Shown here: piece by piece, positions 58,001-64,000 of the stretch | Position numbering within the stretch: the first letter of the stretch is position 1 | How the letters are laid out: every line of letters begins with the position of its first letter | NCBI GenBank assembly: GCA_018873245.2 | Contig: JAEMBT020000004.1 | Location: 7,605,073-7,669,072, forward strand | Source of the DNA: Archegozetes longisetosus | Lineage: Eukaryota; Arthropoda; Arachnida; Sarcoptiformes; Trhypochthoniidae | Direction of reading: 5' to 3' | DNA: 64,000 bases | Translations under genes and position numbers: made by a program | The notes under the pieces: model-generated | Told to the model about the DNA's origin: nothing | The model's input: only the letters and a program-made list of their open reading frames with translations | Databases searched by the model: none

Positions 58001-61000
58001 AGAAACGCATCTTTTGGCTAAATGTTTTGCACAAATTTTAGGTTATATGAGTTTTTCATCTCTATAGCAACTCCAACTGAGGTAATACTCATAAAACTGC
58101 ACTACACCTTAACTGTACTATACCTTTAACTTACATTACGTGTAAACAATCTAAAAGAATAGTTTTATTACCAAAAAACATTCTCTTTGCAAATGTGAAT
58201 TTGCAGACAGTAAACAACTTCTTTTCATCTCTTCTTTCTTATAATAGAAGTATTATTATTAGCCATTTCTAAATTGTCATTTTGATTACTTTTTGAGGCC
58301 ATTCTTTTAAGAATTGTTTGAAAAAATATATGACATCCCATTCATGCCCATGAGAACAATTAACTATTTATGAAGATTCTATCGGTTAGTTCTATTGTTT
58401 TTAAGTACTTTTTATCTTTCACAAAATAACGCTGTAATTCAAATAATAGCTCAATTTGTTAGAACTACACGAAACTTACAGTTTCAAAAGAACTTTCATA
58501 TTGTAAGATATAATGGAAAATATGAGCAATAACTTGGTTCTAAACTTAAGATGTATTTCTCTAGATAATCTTCTAATCATAAATAGCTAAAGTTTGCTGC
58601 CTTTGTAGTAAAGTTTGATATTTGACGAGACCATTATGCTTTTGCTCTTTATTCAATTTATTAACAAAAGAATAGAATCAGATTTAAGTAAATTGAACTG
58701 ATAATAAATGAACGAAAAGTAAATATTTTCAATAAATTAAGGAAAAGTAGATACTATTAGAGCTACAGAACAAAGTCAACTAAGCTCTGTTGAATCCAAA
58801 GTAATTCTGTTCTAAGCTTTTATACCTAAACCCGTAGGCATAAGATTAAATGAAATATACAGTCAGCGAGTAGAACTATTTTTAATTCAAACTGAGAGCA
58901 CTAGTTCTACAATAAGACATTTGGTTTTTTCACCAGCTTTGAAATAGTAAAAATCTCGCGTCTATTTTTATCCTGAGGACTTTCTTGTTATTCTGACTTT
59001 GCAATCAACTAAATGATTAGTAATACTCCTATATTGTGTATTATATACTCAATGATTTTAAATGATGCATAGCCACGAGAAATAATGCCCACTTATGCGA
59101 TTACTTCTACCTTCTCATACTATTGCACATAGTATGAGATTTAATTCTTACTGATTCTAGACAAAAAGGCAATTACAATTGAAAACCAAGCTGAAATTGG
59201 TGTACATGATGGAGAGGATGATATGACTTAGCTGCTTTTCTCTTACCTATGTATCATTTTAATGTGTTCAACTGTATTGCATGAATATCAGGTAATAACT
59301 AAAATCGTATTTTCAGTTAAAGCTCAAACACAAAGTTGTGCTAAGAATACTTTAGTGCTAATAATAGAAAACTGAATCTATGAGCCAATTAGTATAATCA
59401 TAGTTTAATGAGTTTTATTTAGATTTGGATCGAATTGTGCAAATAAAAATACAACAGAGTTGTCTCATTCACTTATCTCTAGTGTCGCAAATTTCATAAC
59501 TGAAGAATGCAATTAGAGCCGAGCCATTCATTAATTAGAGGTCAAACGCTCTTTTATGGGTCCAAAATGCTTGAAAGAGCTGACTATCACGTTCTACAGT
59601 TTTAGGCTTTTCGTGATGGGCTTCAGTGAAGCTGTAATTCTTTGTGCTGTAATTATAACTACTCCTGAATTACATATCTATTTATTGCCTGACGTGATAT
59701 AAGACACTTAAAATGGAATATAAGTGAAAGGTAATTATCACAATCAAACTATGCAAATGCAACTTTCATAATAATATATTCCAATATTATAATCATATTC
59801 ATGAATGTTTTAGTAATCCTTATGAAAAAGGAATAAAATCAAGTTTTAGGCAAAAATCGATTCGAAACGAATTGAAAGTTGTGTAGAATAGAATTAAATC
59901 TGGGACTTAGAGAGCTACTCGCAATTGCAACCAATTATTATCATGTTCACTGACTTGTCAGCCACTCTGATAATCGACAAAAGCTTTGTTACGTTGAAAT
60001 TTCACTAATTATTTTCGAATCTATTTGTATAAAGAGAAATATAATTAAATTATTTGGTTATCAGAGAACACTTTAAACATTTATAAAGTACATCAAAAAT
60101 TAATTATCTCTAATTTCTATCAGCAGTTTTCACTCTCTTTAATTAAAAACATTTCTAATTGAGAGCATCCAATGAGATTGTGTAGTAATGGGTCTTTTAG
60201 GTTCAATGATATCTCGTAATTGAATAGTGTAAATATAGTGTAAAATAACATTAGAATAACGAGAATATTGTAAATCAATTGTACTCGAAACAAGACACGA
60301 CTTGGATATAACAAAGCTGAATCTCTCAGGACAATACGATCGAATGACTTTCAGATTCGATACGACAAACAAAACACTTAAATTCTGATTTAATTATTTG
60401 ATTGAATTGGTTTGTAAACAGTAAGATTTGCTACAAGATTTTGATTAGTTTGATAGCAGTTAAGTTGATTTGATAGCTAAATAAAATAAAAGCTAAGAAT
60501 AGTAACTATAATTTGTAGATGTGACTCAACACAATAAATAGATGACATGTGAAAATAGAGGAATCATCGTAATTTTGTCTTCACTTAAGATCTGAGCTAT
60601 ACTCAAGCTGTGAATCCCTTCTAGTGATTAATTAGTTCGCTAAACAGTGAAATTTTTGCATAGAATCCTGCCTTCATATTGAGCCCACAATTTTCATTTA
60701 TCAAAGAAAACATGAACTTGTTTTTGTTTACAAAAGGCACTGTTAAAGATCACAGTCAGAGCTAACCAAACGTGGCATAAGTAAAACTCCAAACTGTCAA
60801 ACAATGATTGTTCACTGTTATTATACTGGATAGCAAAATATGCTTCTCATATGTCTCACACATTTTTCCTCCGCGTTTAGTCAATTAGATCTGAAGCACA
60901 CTTGAAAGCGTCAAATTTGAAATATGGCCACGAATTTCGATAAGTGTTATTACTTTCTTCCAATATTTAAGAATCTTGTTCTCATATATTTTTTATTTAT

Positions 61001-61789
61001 AATAAAACCTGAAAATTACTGACAAATTTTGCCAGGCTAAGGCTCTATGAAAAGTAACGAACAAATGACTGATTTATGTTATCCTTTAGAAATATTTCAG
61101 ATATTTTGAGAACACCTCATGTAGTTTTAGGAAAATTATATTCCATTAACGGATTAAAGGTTTACTGTATTGTACGAGGCCTTAGAAGAAGACTTTAAAT
61201 ATTATACAAAGAGTAACGTGAAGAGTGCCTTTTACTTAAGCAAATACACTGTACTGGCTCTTCACAGGCAGAGAAGCTCTTCTCTATTCACAAGAGTAGA
61301 CAGATTCAACATGTTCCCTAATTTTTTTGCTCAAAGATTTTCGCATATGTACACACTCACGACGGTGATTATCGCATCGTTTACCTTAAATGTTTTGTAC
61401 TCTGGATGTAGAGTTTTAATTTGGGCGAAACGACGCTTCTTTTCTGTGAAACAGTCAAGTAACTAATGCTGTATATTTAATGATAATAGCAGAGACACTT
61501 TGCATGAAAAAATGAAAAATCGTTAGACCAAATGTTCTAACAGTGCATGTCATTCTCAAGACCGCCTCATTAATAGTTATAATTTGACCAACTTTTTATT
61601 TTGCAATTAATCAAACTTAATGTTGTAAGCTTTCAAAGCCGATAAGCAGACATTTTACATATTTATTTTCATGTATGATATGACAACTCCACAAAAGATA
61701 GTTTATGCATTGTATTCCATACTTATTTGATTGTGGAACTCATAAGTTTATCATATCTATTATGAGACACCATATTTTGAAAGTCTCAC
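55083..61789. other. Long gene-poor stretch
   Basis: About 6.7 kb of AT-rich DNA after MTMR9. A frame at 56477-56640 begins after a good acceptor (ttttgatagcag) with acidic, non-repetitive sequence (IPNESHSDLDNEKRILE) and may be a lone exon, but no donor or partner exon was found. A frame at 61170-61466 is similar in status. There is a (TA)n tract near 57896-57912 and a gatctt triple repeat near 55326. No RNA gene was recognised. It may be intron or regulatory sequence of a gene beyond the window. Confidence 0.4.
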
Positions 61790-62302
61790 CACTGCCGTAG
61801 CCAGCATTTTCAGTCTGGGGGGCTAAAAATTCTGAAATTTTTCCATTTAGATAACCAAAATCAAAAGTTACATTAATCCTAGCCATATGGGATCTACGAG
61901 CCAGTCTTAGACTTAGAGGCGCCTGTTTTTGGCGCTCAACTCATCAAAAACTTTATTCTTTAATCATAGTAACGTTTGCCAGAAAAGTGCATTTATTGCG
62001 AATAGACCTAAATTTGAAAACGTTTTTACTGCTCGTTTACGATGTAGCATTGATTAATATGAAATGGTTTGATGTATGGAAGGGTAGAATTTCAATAATT
62101 CTTATCATTCAAATCTACTTTGGTTATGAAAGCTTTTAAATGGCTTACAGTATTGCTTCTCTAGTTTTTCGCAAAATTTTTGCTTTTAAATACAGTTTCA
62201 AACGTTTTTTAAGCAGTTTTTCCCAGTACAGATCTACACTTTAATTTTGAAAATTCTTTGGTGGGACTATAGCCCTCCTAACCCCAACTGGCTACGGCTG
62301 TG
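61790..62302. mobile_element. Non-autonomous DNA transposon, about 513 bp, hAT-like
   Basis: Ends CACTGCCGTAGCCAGC and the inverse CTGGCTACGGCTGTG, followed inside by G-rich tracts (tctggggggc; inverse gccctcctaacccc). Flanks agtctcac and agtcacat look like a diverged 8-bp duplication. No transposase frame. Confidence 0.65.
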
Positions 62303-64000
62303 AGTCACATCAAAACTACCTTAAGTCGATATTTGATGCACTTTAGACAACGTTTAGATAAAAATTTGCTGAAACACCTATACTTGAGAGTACAAAGCGG
62401 CTCACGTTCTGCTAAAATGATTTTTATCTTCTAAGTCTTGAAGATTTGTAGAGTATTTTCGATATTCGAATATATCTTTGAACATTCGAACACACAATAC
62501 CTTTAAGAGTAAGTTCATTTATATGAAGAATCTCCTCCGCTATCAGTATGTGAAACACACAACGATGACATTCGAGCAAATTCTAAAAGCAAATGTAATT
62601 CTAAAGAAAACAACATACAGATGAATATCTCTCTCTCTCTCTCTCTCTCTCTATGAAAGGAATCATATTTACTTTTCTTATTGAGTTCACTTATATAGTG
62701 CCAGTTATTTCCGTTAAAAACAATTTTCTTAAGTAAATATGAAAAACTGAATTATTAATATTCATAAGCTTTGAGATATGCTTACTCACAGTTTTTCTCT
62801 CAAAGTTTTCATTTAAATAGATTCAAGTAATTCAATTTGAGTATTGAAATTAAAATGAAGATATAGTCAAAACAGAAATCAGTCGAAATATAATCAATCT
62901 TTTTGAAAATTCTGAAAATATCATAATTACTCGAGCTTTTAGTGAAAAATGACTGTGTTCTAAACAACAGTTAATACTATATTATTGTTTGATAACTTGC
63001 AGAAAATTCGTTTATTCAAAATCTGATCACATTCTCAAACTAATGAAGATTAATGAATCAAATTTACATGATATGTAAATTATTCTCGTGTCTCCAGTGA
63101 CCGAACAATGCATGTTTGGTAACTTCATTCGTCATTATTCAACTTGCATCAAATTTTTGTTTGTATTAATTTGAAAACAATGAGCCAGAGATTCGTACAC
63201 TACGCACATGAAAATTCCAAATATGTCTCAAATTGCATAAGCATTGCTGTTTGTTTGCAAAATATTTAATAACCAATATTTCCAAACTTCATAACTTGTT
63301 TGAGATAAAGTTTGTATGCGGGTTAGAAACGAGTGCAATAATTAGAAAAAGTTTTATTTTTTTATTTCAAACTCTGTTTTGAACATCTTGGAAAGTAGAT
63401 AAGAAATGTTTACAACATTTTTTTGGAATAAAGCAAATAATTTGATCGTCAAACTGTCAGAATCACTCATCACTGGCTTATACTAGTATTTTGGATATTT
63501 GAAAGTATCTTCAATAACACGACACCATATTGAAAATGACACTTTGGAAACTTCTAAGATTAAAATAAACCATCTTTTAATAGCTAATGCAAAACAAAAA
63601 ATTTTAATCTAATCCATGTATCTTTTTATTCGTTTTGTCCGATAAGATGGGTTTTAAGTCGTGAGCTTAAACTAACAGAGGATGAATACAAAACAGTTTC
63701 TATGTGAAAGAGATAGCACGGCATTAAGTAAAAAATAAATTTGTCGAATAATAGCGCTATATTTTGTATGTGTATTTAATAAAGATTGACACATCCTTAA
63801 CTACAGTCAACACTAATGAAGCTGTAAATAAATAAGAGAGCAGAAAATGCATGACAGGGTTTCCAACTTAGACGCACATCAACTGTAGAAACTACAGAAA
63901 CTACCGTTCAGCTAAAGTCTAGGTGAGTGAAGTGCTTCGCAAATTTGCTTTCTGTCTTATCTGACACATATTGAAGTCAATATACAAGTAGACACTCTCT
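62303..64000. other. Gene-poor right end of the window
   Basis: AT-rich with a (CT)n microsatellite at about 62628-62652. No open frame of note on either strand and no recognisable gene. Confidence 0.5.
62628..62652. repeat. (CT)n microsatellite
   Basis: About 12 uninterrupted CT dinucleotides. Confidence 0.9.

Noticed and set aside
60120..60372. Overlapping minus-strand frames
   Set aside because: AT-rich chance frames, mutually overlapping, no features.
1..64000. CRISPR arrays, operons, bacterial signals
   Set aside because: The window is eukaryotic: spliced animal genes throughout, and the only short-unit arrays are tandem repeats and microsatellites.

Overview
The window is a piece of an AT-rich animal nuclear genome. 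Genes are built of short exons with small GT-AG introns, mostly about 60-90 nt, and every recognisable protein is metazoan. A secreted peritrophin-type chitin-binding protein and a GH16/GNBP-like protein point to an ecdysozoan, most likely an arthropod. I cannot name the species; a mite-like or similarly compact arthropod genome would fit. A dynein-2 intermediate chain implies that the organism keeps ciliated cells.

Region 1 (1-28.2 kb) is gene-dense. In order: the 3' part of a UBAN-domain protein of the NEMO/optineurin type (+); PRPF19 (-); B4GALT7 (+, 4 exons); a gap holding a hAT-like non-autonomous element; an ADAM metalloprotease of the ADAM9/12/meltrin kind (+, 6 clear exons plus a likely signal-peptide exon); SRP72 (-, 9 exons); an Asn/Ser-rich acidic protein of unknown function (+); selenium-binding protein/methanethiol oxidase (+); a small secreted CBM14 protein (-, 3 exons); DYNC2I2/WDR34 (-); and a pseudokinase with a novel N-terminal half (-). 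Genes come as convergent pairs (UBAN/PRPF19, ADAM/SRP72) and divergent pairs (PRPF19/B4GALT7, SRP72/Asn-rich).

Region 2 (28.2-46.5 kb) is a transposon graveyard that holds two receptor-like genes. One is a sushi/F5-8-like type I membrane protein whose tail carries serial YxxI motifs with ITAM-like spacing. The other is a membrane-anchored GH16-like protein that has lost its catalytic residues and has a possible Tyr-rich tail one frame away. Around them lie a degenerate mariner, a Tc1-like fragment and several long foldback elements inserted into one another.

Region 3 (46.5-50.15 kb) is a nearly intact, visibly GC-rich Penelope-like retroelement (RT plus GIY-YIG), with repeated pseudo-LTRs and a 15-bp target-site duplication.

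Region 4 (50.15-64 kb) has a decayed duplicate of the 5' part of the pseudokinase gene, then MTMR9 (+, 9 exons, a catalytically dead myotubularin). After that come about 9 kb with no gene I can recognise, except one non-autonomous DNA element near 62 kb. Most likely this stretch is intergenic or intronic.

The conserved genes are housekeeping: splicing, protein targeting, proteoglycan linker synthesis, sulfur metabolism, ciliary transport and phosphoinositide control. They do not form one pathway. The parts that look new are the two receptor-like genes, the pseudokinase and its broken duplicate, and the nested foldback elements. Exon borders were read by eye and checked for phase; no alignment or splice predictor was run.
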